Part shown: positions 25,463 to 35,749 of the stretch, one piece after another | Numbering within the stretch: the stretch's first letter is position 1 | Layout of the letters: every line of letters starts with the position of its first letter | NCBI GenBank assembly: GCA_029945725.1 | Contig: JAQSDB010000001.1 | Coordinates: 1 to 64,000, forward strand | Reading direction: 5' to 3' | From: a bacterium | GTDB lineage: Bacteria; Pseudomonadota; Gammaproteobacteria; Pseudomonadales; Moraxellaceae | Length of the DNA: 64,000 nt | Program-made: the position numbers and the translations under genes | Notes under the pieces: model-generated | The model's input: the letters and a program-made list of their open reading frames with translations, nothing else | Database searches by the model: none | Told to the model about the DNA's origin: nothing

Positions 25463-25753
25463 ATGAAGCTTCGTCCTCTGCATGACCGCGTTGTCATCCG
25501 TCGCGTTGAAGAAGAAACCAAAACTGCCGGTGGCATCCTGCTGCCCGGCTCCGCTGCCGAAAAGCCCTCGCAGGGTGAAGTGCTGGCTGTCGGCAAGGGC
25601 AGCATCGCCGAGAACGGTGACGTGCGTCCGCTTGACGTGAAAGTCGGCGACAAGGTGTTGTTCGGCCAGTACTCCGGTTCCACCGTGAAAGTGGACGGTG
25701 AAGAACTGCTGATCATGAAAGAAAGCGAAATTTTCGCCGTCATCGAATCTTAA
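25463..25753 (+). CDS. groES: Co-chaperonin GroES
   Basis: The 96-residue co-chaperonin that caps the GroEL ring. The sequence is canonical: [40 protein letters not shown], with the mobile loop around residues 17-32, then a C-terminal [21 protein letters not shown] precedes the ATG. groEL follows after an unusually long 191-base gap. Confidence 0.98.
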   Translation: MKLRPLHDRVVIRRVEEETKTAGGILLPGSAAEKPSQGEVLAVGKGSIAENGDVRPLDVKVGDKVLFGQYSGSTVKVDGEELLIMKESEIFAVIES

Positions 25754-25890
25754 GCGGCGCTGGAAGGCGCATGACGGCGTTGCGCGTCCACCCGAAAATG
25801 CTCACGTACTTTTGAGCTTGTAGCAAAAGATACGCTCCGCTTTTCGGCTGACCCCGCGCCTTGTCCTGCACCTTCGAGCTTGCTTAAGGC
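25751..25890 (+). repeat. Intergenic element, copy A (groES-groEL gap)
   Basis: This stretch resembles the one after groEL (27591-27715). Both begin with TAAGCGG at the stop codon. Both carry TGCTCACGTACTTT 46-48 bases later (25799-25812 here), then ACGCT and GCCTTG (25858-25863), then a GCACC and a CGAGCTTG/CGCTTG end. It contains no reading frame of note. The extent is approximate. Confidence 0.5.
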
Positions 25891-25899
25891 GATGATTGA

Positions 25900-27588
<1,689 letters not shown>

Positions 27589-27590
27589 TC

Positions 27591-27715
27591 TAAGCGGTCT
27601 TGATGCGTCGATCCTGCGTTGGAGTGCTTGCTGCGCTGCTCACGTACTTTAAGTACGCTGCGCTGCTCGCAAGCATTCCGCCTTGGCTGAACGCACCAAT
27701 CCTCGCTTGTATACT
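27591..27715 (+). repeat. Intergenic element, copy B (after groEL)
   Basis: Related to the element in the groES-groEL gap: TAAGCGG at 27591, TGCTCACGTACTTT at 27637-27650 and GCCTTG at 27680-27685. This copy also has internal symmetry. CTGCGCTGCTC occurs twice, on either side of a GTACTTTAAGTAC palindrome, and GCTTGC/GCAAGC close the outer arms. Confidence 0.55.
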
Positions 27716-27722
27716 GAGCTCC

Positions 27723-27755
27723 AAACAAACCCCGCTTCGGCGGGGTTTGTTTTTT
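27723..27755 (+). terminator. Intrinsic terminator of groES-groEL
   Basis: A 12-bp stem (27724-27735 with 27740-27751) with a TTCG tetraloop is followed by a T run. It ends the chaperonin transcript. The remaining 145 bases before the next start show no gene. Confidence 0.93.
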
Positions 27756-27900
27756 GAGGCGTGCTCATGTTTGGGTGTCAGGTATGGTGCGGGCGTGACG
27801 AAGGGGCCTTACGGCTTGACTTCGGCATCCGGGATGCCAGCATCCCGCCACGGCTCTCATCAGACAGGAGTCATCAACTGGTTACGTCAGGAGATTTACC

Positions 27901-28890
27901 TTGAGCACCGTTTTGTTTCTGCTGGGCATTGAAGATTCCAATTGCGTCATGATGCGCTCCATCAGTCCGCAAGGTGCAAGTTATGAGTTGAATGGCAGCA
28001 TCGATATTCATATGGATCTGAACCATCCGGCTCTGAAAAAGGCGGTAGTGGTTCTGGGCGGCGCTGATGCCGGTGTGCCTGCTGTTGGCAAGCCGGACCT
28101 GATCTTCAACTGCATCACCGATGCCGACAGCAGCCCGCGTGCCCTGAAGCTGGCCATGCAGCTTATCCGGCAGCATCAGGTGCCGGTGATCAACCGGCCG
28201 GTACATGTTCTCAAGACCCGTCGTGATGATGTCGCGGCGACTCTTGCGGGTATTCCGGGGCTGATTGCTCCCGCCACGGTTCGCCTCAAGCCGTCGTCAC
28301 ATCGCGAGATACTCGATGCGCTGGAGCAGGGCCCGGTCGGTTATCCGGCCATTCTCCGTCATGTCGGTACGCATGGCGGCAGCACCATGCTCCTGCTGCG
28401 CTCGCCTGACGATGCCCCGTTGCTTGAGCAGATTGCCTGCGACGGCTCGGAGTATTACCTCATCAGCTTTGTTGATTTCCGTGACCCGGATGGTCTTTAC
28501 CGCAAGACGCGCCTGGTGTTTGTGGGTAACCAGGTATTTGCCAGACACCAGCTCGCCAGCTCGCACTGGAATGTGCACGCCAGTGCGCGTGACGAGATGG
28601 CGCAGCGTCCCGATCTTGTGCTGGCGGAGGAGCAGTTCCTGCAAGGCTTCAGCAGCGATGTATTTCCGTTGCTGGCCGACCGCTTGCAGGCCATCCGCGA
28701 GCGTCTGAAGCTGGATTATTTTTCGATTGATTGCTCGCTTCGTCCCAACGGCGACTTTTTGCTGTTCGAGGCGAATGCCAGTGGCAATGCGCTGCGCCAG
28801 TCGGATCTCGACAGGTTTCCCTTTCTTCGCAAACCGGTACAACAGTTGCGCGCAGCGGTTACCCGCATGCTGCTGCAGCAACCCGCCTGA
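27901..28890 (+). CDS. ATP-grasp superfamily protein
   Basis: A 329-residue protein. The C-terminal two thirds look like an ATP-grasp ligase: GYPAILRHVGTHGGSTMLLL (ATP-binding lysine region altered to Arg-His), YYLISFVDFRDPDGLYRKTRLVFVG, HWNVHAS and LDYFSIDCSLRPNGDFLLFEANASGNAL, the Mg-binding Asp/Glu/Asn segment. The N-terminal third is a Rossmann-like domain. The start is TTG at 27901, supported by CAGGAG a few bases upstream; no ATG fits. Substrates cannot be inferred, and it stands alone between groEL and a convergent gene. RimK-like peptide ligation is one possibility. Confidence 0.72.
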   Translation: MSTVLFLLGIEDSNCVMMRSISPQGASYELNGSIDIHMDLNHPALKKAVVVLGGADAGVPAVGKPDLIFNCITDADSSPRALKLAMQLIRQHQVPVINRPVHVLKTRRDDVAATLAGIPGLIAPATVRLKPSSHREILDALEQGPVGYPAILRHVGTHGGSTMLLLRSPDDAPLLEQIACDGSEYYLISFVDFRDPDGLYRKTRLVFVGNQVFARHQLASSHWNVHASARDEMAQRPDLVLAEEQFLQGFSSDVFPLLADRLQAIRERLKLDYFSIDCSLRPNGDFLLFEANASGNALRQSDLDRFPFLRKPVQQLRAAVTRMLLQQPA

Positions 28891-28973
28891 CCTGGGCGAA
28901 GCCCCTGCTCCTGCTCAATGCCCGTGACCGGCATTGAGCCCTGTGGTTTTGTCGTCGGGAGGGCGTCGAGGTC

Positions 28974-30698
28974 TCAGCCGGAAATGGGCAGGTTGCTGCG
29001 CAGGGCCAGCTCTTCTGCGGGTGCGGGCCGTGGCTGTGTGCGGCGGTCGTGCGTGCGTTCGGCTTCGGGTTTGCGCAACTGCCGGGCAAGATCGGCGAAG
29101 CGGGTCTGGAAAGCCGCGAGCGTCCACTGGCCGAAGATGGTGTGACCGCCCTCGTAAGCCTGCTCCTGATATTCCTCGCGGGTGGTGACATAGCCCATGT
29201 AGTCGTTGCAGTAGGTACAGATCAGTACCTGCTGTATTCCCAGTGCATGCAGTTCTTCCCGCACCGTATCGATGACGCGCTGGCCCGCAGTGGTGGTGAA
29301 TTCGCCCGGGCAGCAGACCATGGCGATCTGGCCGATGCGGATGATCTGCAGGGGCAGCACCGTCGGTACCAGGGCGCTTTTGTTGATGGCGCCAAGGCGC
29401 GCCTGGCGTTTCATTTCCTTTACCAGTGGATCGGCGAAGTCAGGCAGCATGAGCTTGTCGAGGCTCTGCCCCAGTATCTGCTTGCGTCCGGCTTCGAGCA
29501 GGATGGCTTTGGGGCTTTGTGCGGCATAAAGCCGGCGGTAATAGGCCTGGTCTGCCACGGAATACTTTCCGGGATTGTCGAGCCGGCGTTTTTGCAGGGC
29601 ACGGGCGAGTTTCCGGACGACAAATCCCAGCGCTTTCGGCATGCCGGGGCCGTCCACCGGTGTTCCGGTAAAAAAGGCGACACCGTGACAGGGATCGCTG
29701 GTAAAGGCCTCTTCATTGCCGTTGGCATATCGCGCATCCGCTTTCAGAGCGGTGAAATCCACGTAACTGAAAACGGCATCAATGCCGCCACTGATTTTTT
29801 CCTCCTGCCCGCTTTGCAACAAGGAAAGGGCGCGCTCGCTCTGGTATTCGCCGTTACGTCTGGCATAGGCATATTCGGCCTCGCCTTTTATTTTCTGGCG
29901 GCGAGCCACTTCACCCGGGCCGTGGTAATGGGGTGACACATCGCCGGCCGTGGCTTGCGCGAAAATGGCGACCGCATCCGGGCTGCCTGCGGCCTGCAGC
30001 ATCTGCTCGGCATGTGCGGCGGCATAGCCCTTGTTGTCGCCGTCGTGCTTTTTCTGCTGGCTGCTGACGCAGGTGGCGTGTACGCCGAACAGCGAGAGCA
30101 GCGACTTGAGCTCGCCATTACGACGAAAGCCCAGTACCTGCATGACACGGCTCAGTGCCAGATGGGTTTCGGTATCGCTCCGTGGCATGACATCCGGATT
30201 GCGGTTGTAGGCACGCAGTGAACGGTTCCAGGCAACCGGCACGGCTGCATCGAAGTCGCCCTGCAGCAGGCTGAGTCCGGTGGGCGCCGCGCTGCTGTGC
30301 GCTTGCAGGATGGCGGCCACGCAAGCGGCCACGATGTGATCAACATGATCGGGTACAAAACCCGGTGTCACCACATTGTAGAGGGCATCGTGAGAGCAGC
30401 CGCCGGGGCCGGAGTGGGTGTGGGTACAGGTCAGAACGAAGGCTTCTTCGCGAAAGGCCGGGCCCATCTTTTCACGCAGCTCGGCACAGACTGCGGAGCG
30501 CATGGCATGTGTGACATAGCCGAGATCAAGGCAGCAGAAGATCAGTGCGCTGCCCTTGTCATCCGCCAGAAAGAAGGCGCGGGCGTAGAGCGCACTCTGC
30601 TGTTGTCGTGCCCGGTGATGCCACATGCCGTAACCCATCATGGCGTAGCCACGTGGCGTGATGCCGATATCCTGTTTGCCCCATCCGGCCTGGTACAT
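28974..30698 (-). CDS. Neutral/alkaline ceramidase-like amidohydrolase
   Basis: A 574-residue protein of the neutral ceramidase family, zinc amidases that hydrolyse the N-acyl bond of ceramides. Zinc-site elements are visible: TCTHTHSGPGG (residues 90-100), FGVHATCVS, CPGEFTTTAGQRV and the catalytic-site YVTTREEYQEQAYEGGHTIFGQWT. The nucleophile Ser is likely in QATAGDVSPHY. Unlike secreted bacterial ceramidases it has no signal peptide (MYQAGWGKQDIG), and the usual C-terminal immunoglobulin-like domain appears absent, the end being a charged tail. GGAGAGAAGG precedes the ATG. A cytosolic N-acyl amidase acting on another lipid is a fair alternative. Confidence 0.8.
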   Translation of the reverse strand: MYQAGWGKQDIGITPRGYAMMGYGMWHHRARQQQSALYARAFFLADDKGSALIFCCLDLGYVTHAMRSAVCAELREKMGPAFREEAFVLTCTHTHSGPGGCSHDALYNVVTPGFVPDHVDHIVAACVAAILQAHSSAAPTGLSLLQGDFDAAVPVAWNRSLRAYNRNPDVMPRSDTETHLALSRVMQVLGFRRNGELKSLLSLFGVHATCVSSQQKKHDGDNKGYAAAHAEQMLQAAGSPDAVAIFAQATAGDVSPHYHGPGEVARRQKIKGEAEYAYARRNGEYQSERALSLLQSGQEEKISGGIDAVFSYVDFTALKADARYANGNEEAFTSDPCHGVAFFTGTPVDGPGMPKALGFVVRKLARALQKRRLDNPGKYSVADQAYYRRLYAAQSPKAILLEAGRKQILGQSLDKLMLPDFADPLVKEMKRQARLGAINKSALVPTVLPLQIIRIGQIAMVCCPGEFTTTAGQRVIDTVREELHALGIQQVLICTYCNDYMGYVTTREEYQEQAYEGGHTIFGQWTLAAFQTRFADLARQLRKPEAERTHDRRTQPRPAPAEELALRSNLPISG

Positions 30699-30770
30699 GG
30701 CGCCTTCTCTCCAGTTGTTTTTATATCGTTGTGAGTCAGCGAGTATCCGGCTTGCGCATGCTTTTTCTGC

Positions 30771-31577
30771 TCAGGCCTTGTCGAGAACCCTGCGGTAGGC
30801 GCTGCGGGCAATGCTGGCCACAAGGCTGCGCGGCGCAAAGCGTGTGGCAAAAAGCTGTGTACGGTTCAGCCGCCCCGGCACGAACAGGGGCTTGCGGGCA
30901 CGCAAGGCGGCGAGTCCGTCAGCAGCACAGGATTTCACGTCCTGCAGGAAAACGGTGTTTTCAAAATGGCGCAGCTTGCTGCCCTGTGTCATGGCGGTGT
31001 CTATCCCTCCCGGTGAGAACACGGTGATGGACAGGTTCTCGCCAATCAGCTCCTGACTCAGGCTTTGCGAGAAGTTCGTGATGAAGGCCTTGGTGCCGGC
31101 GTAGGCCGCCTGATAGGGCACCGGCAACAATCCTGCCATGCTGCTGACCAGCAGCAGGCCGCCGCTCTGGTTCTGCCGGATCAGGTAGGGGCAGAACAGG
31201 TTGACGAGGCGAACCACGCTGGTGACGTTGGTCGCCAGCATGTTCTGGAAGCCGGCCCAGTCGAGGTCGAGGTGCGGACCGAAATGAGTGACGCCGGCAT
31301 TCAGGATCACGGCATAGACATCGGCACGGGCAATGGCTTCGGCATGAACACGATCAACGTCGGCAGGACTGGAGAGGTCGGCAGGAATGACATGACACTG
31401 AATGCCATGCGCCTGCTCCAGCTCTGACTTGATGGTGTTGAGGCGCGCGCCACGGCGAGCCACCAGAATCAGGTTGGCACGCTGGCGGGCGAGCTGACGC
31501 GCCATTTCTTCGCCAAGACCGGAGGATGCTCCGGTGACCAGCACCCAGCGCCCGGAGAATTCCATGTGGTTTTTCAT
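30771..31577 (-). CDS. Short-chain dehydrogenase/reductase
   Basis: A 268-residue NAD(P)-dependent oxidoreductase of the classical SDR family: GRWVLVTGASSGLGEEMARQLA (cofactor site), LNAGVTHFG (NAG motif), LLLVSSMAGLLPVPYQAAYAGTKAF (catalytic Ser, Tyr, Lys) and SPGGIDTAM. The ATG at 31577 is chosen because AAGGAAAG lies just upstream; earlier in-frame codons would run through the hairpin at 31597-31633. The DltE/YqjQ-like group is closest. Substrate unknown. Confidence 0.88.
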   Translation of the reverse strand: MKNHMEFSGRWVLVTGASSGLGEEMARQLARQRANLILVARRGARLNTIKSELEQAHGIQCHVIPADLSSPADVDRVHAEAIARADVYAVILNAGVTHFGPHLDLDWAGFQNMLATNVTSVVRLVNLFCPYLIRQNQSGGLLLVSSMAGLLPVPYQAAYAGTKAFITNFSQSLSQELIGENLSITVFSPGGIDTAMTQGSKLRHFENTVFLQDVKSCAADGLAALRARKPLFVPGRLNRTQLFATRFAPRSLVASIARSAYRRVLDKA

Positions 31578-31596
31578 GATGAGGCTTTCCTTGATG

Positions 31597-31633
31597 ACCC
31601 GGCAAAGCTGACTGTAATTCAGCTTTGCCGGGT
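31597..31633. promoter_or_regulatory. Perfect 15-bp inverted repeat before the SDR gene
   Basis: ACCCGGCAAAGCTGA (31597-31611) is repeated as its exact reverse complement at 31619-31633 around a 7-base loop. It ends about 20 bases from the SDR start codon, immediately before the ribosome site. No T run follows toward the gene. It could be a large dimer operator or an RNA hairpin in the leader. Confidence 0.6.
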
Positions 31634-31910
31634 GAGCCAGTGCCCTCGTTGCCAGTGCCTTCGTTGCCAATGACACGGATGATGGCGATGGCTGGCTGGT
31701 CTGGCCGGTATGCGGCCATGCGCCATGAGGACATGCAGGGTATGGTTGCCGGGGTGGTCGTCGGAAACCGTTCGGTCTCCCGGGGGAATGTGACTCATTT
31801 CCTTGAGGTGACGGGGTGCCCATGTTAAAAAGCGCCGACCGATGGATGTCGGCGAGGGCTGAACGGTCGTTCGAGCCACAAGGAAGATAACAAAAAATAA
31901 AGAGGGGACC
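31634..31910. other. Intergenic region without a recognised gene
   Basis: Between the dyad and the next gene no convincing reading frame was found. A short tandem repeat of about 15 bases (GCCAGTGCC-type, roughly 31635-31675, two full copies and a partial one) is the only structure seen besides the divergent promoters that must lie here. Confidence 0.5.
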
Positions 31911-32201
31911 ATGCGCCCGATTAGTTTGCTGTTCCTGCTTGCGTTAAGCGGAGCGTTTTCTGCATCTGCACTGGCGGATACCTGTAGTGATCTGGCGATG
32001 CGTTTTGCCGGCGGCGATCGCTTCGGCATGAAGCTGGGTGAGCTGGATGAGCTCAAGACCTGTATCAATACCCTGCTGCGCGAGAAAATCAGCGCCACTT
32101 CCAGCGAGGCTCGAGGCAGTACCTCGCCTGCGGGCGGCCCGGATGCTCCCGTCCAGGCTTCACGTCCGCAGGCACTCCCTGTTTTGCGGGATGCCGAATA
32201 A
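31911..32201 (+). CDS. Small secreted hypothetical protein
   Basis: A 96-residue protein with a clear signal peptide (MRPISLLFLLALSGAFSASALA). A mature domain with two cysteines (TCSDLAMRF...LKTCINTLL) could form one disulfide, and the tail is disordered and rich in Ser, Pro and Ala. AGAGGGG precedes the ATG. Its end overlaps the rhombosortase-like gene by 11 bases, so the two are probably translated together. Function unknown. Confidence 0.7.
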   Translation: MRPISLLFLLALSGAFSASALADTCSDLAMRFAGGDRFGMKLGELDELKTCINTLLREKISATSSEARGSTSPAGGPDAPVQASRPQALPVLRDAE

Positions 32202-32835
32202 GCCCCGGGAGACAAGCTCTCCCGTTCCGGGAGCGGTGGCACTGGTGCTTCTGATGCTGGCTTTTGCCTTCTTGCCTGAAGCGGAGGCCCTGTTGCGTTA
32301 TCAGCGTGAAGACATTGCCAATGGTCAGCTCTGGCGCGTCTTCAGCGGCCATTTCGTTCATCTCAATCTTGTCCATGCCCTGCTGAACAGTGCCGGCACA
32401 CTTATGCTGGCCGTGTTTCTGGCGCGTGATATCTCTGCCCGCGACTGGTGGATGGTGACGCTGACGGCGCCCCTGGTGATTTCGCTGGGGCTCTGGTTCA
32501 GGCAGCCGGAGCTGGTGGCCTATGTCGGCTTTTCCGGGGTCCTGCACGGCTTGCTGTATTTCGGTGTGCTGCGCCTGATGCTTGTGGCGCCCGCATGGGC
32601 CGGCACGATCCTGCTGCTGCTGGTGTCGCGCCAGGTCTGGGAGCAGACGAGTGCTTATAATCCGGACTATTTGCGTACGCTGATTCATGGTCGTGTCATG
32701 CCGGATGCCCACCTTTTCGGCGCACTGACCGGCCTTGTTCTGGGGGCTTGGTCCTTGTGGCGGGATCGCGCCTCCCTTGGCAAGGAATCGGCGAGTGGCT
32801 ATAGTTCCGGCACTGATTCACGCCCTGACGCATGA
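32191..32835 (+). CDS. Rhomboid-family intramembrane serine protease, rhombosortase-like
   Basis: A 214-residue inner-membrane protein of about six helices. The catalytic Ser is in YVGFSGVLHG and the His in DAHLFGALTG. The N-terminal RVFSGHFVHLNLVHALLN matches the conserved HxxxN-type segment. Its small size and sequence style fit rhombosortase (RrtA), which processes exported proteins ending in GlyGly-CTERM signals. The start at 32191 is chosen because the first helix begins soon after; the longer reading covers another gene. No GlyGly-CTERM protein is nearby. Confidence 0.75.
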   Translation: MPNKPRETSSPVPGAVALVLLMLAFAFLPEAEALLRYQREDIANGQLWRVFSGHFVHLNLVHALLNSAGTLMLAVFLARDISARDWWMVTLTAPLVISLGLWFRQPELVAYVGFSGVLHGLLYFGVLRLMLVAPAWAGTILLLLVSRQVWEQTSAYNPDYLRTLIHGRVMPDAHLFGALTGLVLGAWSLWRDRASLGKESASGYSSGTDSRPDA

Positions 32836-32979
32836 TGAAAAGCATCGCTTGACCGCTTCATCAACGCAGTTTTTCTGCGGCCGCCCCGAGGGGCCCCTGT
32901 CTCTTCTCTTTTCTGTATCAGCCTTATTGCAAACCTGGCCGCCAACAATGCGGCCAGTCTGATTTGCAGGAGTTTTCCA

Positions 32980-34530
32980 ATGAGCAGCAAGCAGCCTCTC
33001 ATCATTTTTGATACCACGATGCGTGACGGTGAGCAGAGCCCCGGCGCTTCAATGACCCTCGAAGAAAAGGTTCGTATCGGTCGTGCGCTGGAGCGCATGC
33101 GGGTGGATGTCATCGAGGCCGGTTTTGCCATTGCCTCGCAGGGCGACTTTGACGCGGTGCGTGCTGTTGCGGCGGCCGTTAAAGATTCGCGTATCTGCTC
33201 GCTGTCGCGTGCGCGTGCGGAGGACATTGATCGCGCCGCAGAGGCACTGAAGCCGGCCAATGCGGCACGTATCCACACCTTTCTGGCGACGTCGCCCATC
33301 CACATGAAGTACAAGCTGCGCATGGAGCCGGATCAGGTACTGGAGTCCGCCGTACGTGCCGTGAAATATGCGCGTAATCTGGTCGATGACGTCGAGTTCT
33401 CCTGCGAGGATGCGGGCCGCTCCGATATCGATTTTCTCTGCCGCATCATCGAAGCCACTATTGATGCCGGTGCCCGTACCATCAATATTCCCGATACCGT
33501 GGGCTATGCCATTCCGGTCCAGTTCGGCGACCTGATTGCGCAATTGCTGCAGCGTATTCCCAATGCCGACAAGGCGGTTTTTTCCGTGCATTGTCACAAT
33601 GACCTCGGGCTTGCCGTATCGAATTCTCTGGCGGCGGTGCTCAACGGTGCGCGTCAGGTGGAATGCACCATCAACGGCCTCGGTGAGCGTGCCGGCAATG
33701 CCGCGCTGGAAGAAATCGTGATGGCGGTGAAAACCCGCAGTGATCTTTTTCCGGTGACTACCGGCATCAACACGGTGGAAATCGTGCCGACTTCACGCCT
33801 GGTCTCCAGCATTACCGGGTTCCCCGTACAGCCGAACAAGGCCATCGTCGGCGCCAATGCCTTTGCCCACGAGTCCGGCATTCATCAGGACGGGGTGCTC
33901 AAGCATCGCGAAACCTACGAAATCATGCGTGCCGAAGATGTGGGCTGGAATGCCAATCGCATGGTGCTGGGCAAGCACTCCGGCCGCGCCGCTTTCCGTG
34001 CCCGTCTGGACCAGCTCGGCATCCCGGCAGGCTCCGATAATTCCCTGAACCAGCTTTTTGTCCGCTTCAAGGAACTGGCGGACAAGAAGCATGAAATTTT
34101 CGACGAGGATTTGCATGCTCTTGCCAGCGATACGCTGCAGGAAGTCGAGGAAAGCTACAAACTGGTCAGCCTGGAAGTGACCTCGAAAACCGGAACGACG
34201 CCGGAGGCCAAACTGACGCTCTCGGTCCGCGGCGTGGAGAAGCCGGTGACGGCAACCGGCTCCGGTCCGGTTGACGCGACTTTTCGCGCCATTGAAGCCG
34301 TGGCAAATTCCGGCACCACGCTGGAGCTCTACTCCGTCAATGCCATTACTTCCGGTACTGACTCGCAGGGCGAAGTGACCGTGCGTCTCAATCAGGCCGG
34401 CCGCATCATCAATGGTCATGGTGCCGATACCGATATCGTTGTCGCCAGTGCCAAGGCCTATCTGAATGCCCTCAACCTGATGCGGGCCAATATTGACCGC
34501 GTCAATCCGCAAGGCGTGGGCGGAGTCTGA
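32980..34530 (+). CDS. leuA: 2-isopropylmalate synthase
   Basis: Condenses acetyl-CoA with 2-ketoisovalerate in the first step of leucine synthesis. The 516-residue, type 1 enzyme has the HMGL-like motifs [33 protein letters not shown] (metal-binding His) and [11 protein letters not shown]. It also has a full C-terminal LeuA regulatory domain (about residues 390-510) for leucine feedback. CAGGAG precedes the ATG at 32980. No leucine-rich leader peptide was seen in the 144-base gap upstream. leuB, leuC and leuD are not adjacent. Confidence 0.96.
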   Translation: MSSKQPLIIFDTTMRDGEQSPGASMTLEEKVRIGRALERMRVDVIEAGFAIASQGDFDAVRAVAAAVKDSRICSLSRARAEDIDRAAEALKPANAARIHTFLATSPIHMKYKLRMEPDQVLESAVRAVKYARNLVDDVEFSCEDAGRSDIDFLCRIIEATIDAGARTINIPDTVGYAIPVQFGDLIAQLLQRIPNADKAVFSVHCHNDLGLAVSNSLAAVLNGARQVECTINGLGERAGNAALEEIVMAVKTRSDLFPVTTGINTVEIVPTSRLVSSITGFPVQPNKAIVGANAFAHESGIHQDGVLKHRETYEIMRAEDVGWNANRMVLGKHSGRAAFRARLDQLGIPAGSDNSLNQLFVRFKELADKKHEIFDEDLHALASDTLQEVEESYKLVSLEVTSKTGTTPEAKLTLSVRGVEKPVTATGSGPVDATFRAIEAVANSGTTLELYSVNAITSGTDSQGEVTVRLNQAGRIINGHGADTDIVVASAKAYLNALNLMRANIDRVNPQGVGGV

Positions 34531-34535
34531 ACATC

Positions 34536-35261
34536 GTGACGGATCTGCAGGGAATGAATGAAGGGCGGCGCCAGAGGTATCTGGTGGCGCTCGGCATTCC
34601 GCTGTGGACGGCCCGTCATGACCTGCCTGGTGCGCTGCCGGCGAATCCGCTGGCCTTTGTGGCGTTTGTGGGCGCAGGTCTTGCTGAAACAGGTTTGGCC
34701 GCAACGGTGTCTGCTCCTGCGGCAGAGCCGCAGTCGGCGTCTCTTGCCGTGACAGCGCCGGCTCCCGTGCCTGTACAAAAAGCCGCGCTGCCGGCAACCC
34801 CGCAAAATGATGCTCCGCCTCCTCGCACCAGCACAGTGACCGGCGATGCAGGTTTTCCGCGTTTCAGCTGCCGTGTGCAGCCGCTTGCCCCTGGCTGGAA
34901 CGGCGTTATAGCGCTTGATGATGTGCCCGATCTGTCGGCGCAGGAACATCGTCTGCTCGACAACCTGATGCAGGCCCTCGGTGGTGACACCGATATGACT
35001 GGCGCCCGAGAAAACTTTCGCTGGCCCATGTCACCCAATCCGTCCATAGCGCGTGATGCCGGTGCCGCACGCGAGGCACTGGCCGCCTTTCTGGGGCGGC
35101 GCCGTGAAGGCCCGGTACGCTGGCTGGTGCTGGGCGAGACTCTCGGCGTCTATGTGCGTGCCGCATTGCCGCAGCAGACCGTGATTACTGCCCCGGCCTT
35201 GCGTGAGCTGCTGGAAAATCCCTCCGCCAAACGTGCACTCTGGCAGGCCGTGCATGGTTGA
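34536..35261 (+). CDS. HolD-like protein, candidate DNA polymerase III psi subunit
   Basis: A 241-residue protein starting at GTG 34536. Residues 10-45 (RRQRYLVALGIPLWTARHDLPG) recall the N-terminus of HolD, and residues 195-240 (VRWLVLGETLGVYV...QQTVITAPALRELLENPSAKRALWQAVHG) match the end of HolD in spacing and in the closing ALWQ motif. A Pro/Ala-rich linker at about 50-105 makes it much longer than the 137-residue E. coli protein. Context supports the call: rimI overlaps its end and prfC follows, as in E. coli holD-rimI-yjjG-prfC. The identification rests on remote similarity and gene order. Confidence 0.65.
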   Translation: MTDLQGMNEGRRQRYLVALGIPLWTARHDLPGALPANPLAFVAFVGAGLAETGLAATVSAPAAEPQSASLAVTAPAPVPVQKAALPATPQNDAPPPRTSTVTGDAGFPRFSCRVQPLAPGWNGVIALDDVPDLSAQEHRLLDNLMQALGGDTDMTGARENFRWPMSPNPSIARDAGAAREALAAFLGRRREGPVRWLVLGETLGVYVRAALPQQTVITAPALRELLENPSAKRALWQAVHG

Positions 35262-35700
35262 GGGGCTGATTCGTGCACTCATCGCGGCGGATCTGCCGGC
35301 GGTTCTCGCACTGGAGGCGAAAGCCCATGCCTGTCCGTGGACGCCCGGCAACTTTCAGGATGCCCTGAACAGCGCGTATTACATGGTCGTGCTGGAACAG
35401 GGTGAGCACATTGCCGGCTACGGCATCGTGCAGGTGATTCTGGATGAGGGGCATCTGCTCAATATCACCATTGATCCCGCGCTGCATGGTCGTGGTCTCG
35501 GGCGTTATCTGCTGCAGCACCTGATCGCCTATGCACAGAGCCATACCGATACGCTGTTTCTCGAGGTGCGGCCTTCCAATAGCCGCGCCATAGCGCTCTA
35601 TCAAACGGCCGGTTTCAACGAGATCGGTCTGCGCCGCAACTACTATCCGGCCAGAGACGGCGGCCGCGAGGATGCCTTGCTCATGGCCATGGCGTTCTAG
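35254..35700 (+). CDS. rimI: Ribosomal protein bS18 N-acetyltransferase RimI
   Basis: A GNAT acetyltransferase that modifies the N-terminal alanine of ribosomal protein S18. The 148-residue protein has the acetyl-CoA loop DPALHGRGLGRYLLQHL and the RimI-typical EVRPSNSRAIALYQTAGFNEIGLRRNYYPARDGGREDALLMAM. The ATG at 35254 overlaps the HolD-like gene by 8 bases; the longer reading adds unrelated residues. The neighbourhood agrees with other gammaproteobacteria. Confidence 0.93.
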   Translation: MVEGLIRALIAADLPAVLALEAKAHACPWTPGNFQDALNSAYYMVVLEQGEHIAGYGIVQVILDEGHLLNITIDPALHGRGLGRYLLQHLIAYAQSHTDTLFLEVRPSNSRAIALYQTAGFNEIGLRRNYYPARDGGREDALLMAMAF

Positions 35701-35749
35701 ACGCCCTGGTCCGGACATCAATCAGGCATCAATCCGGGCTTTCGATGCT

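Noticed and set aside
32836-32979. Leucine attenuator before leuA
   Set aside because: No leader peptide with a leucine codon run and no terminator/antiterminator pair could be made out.
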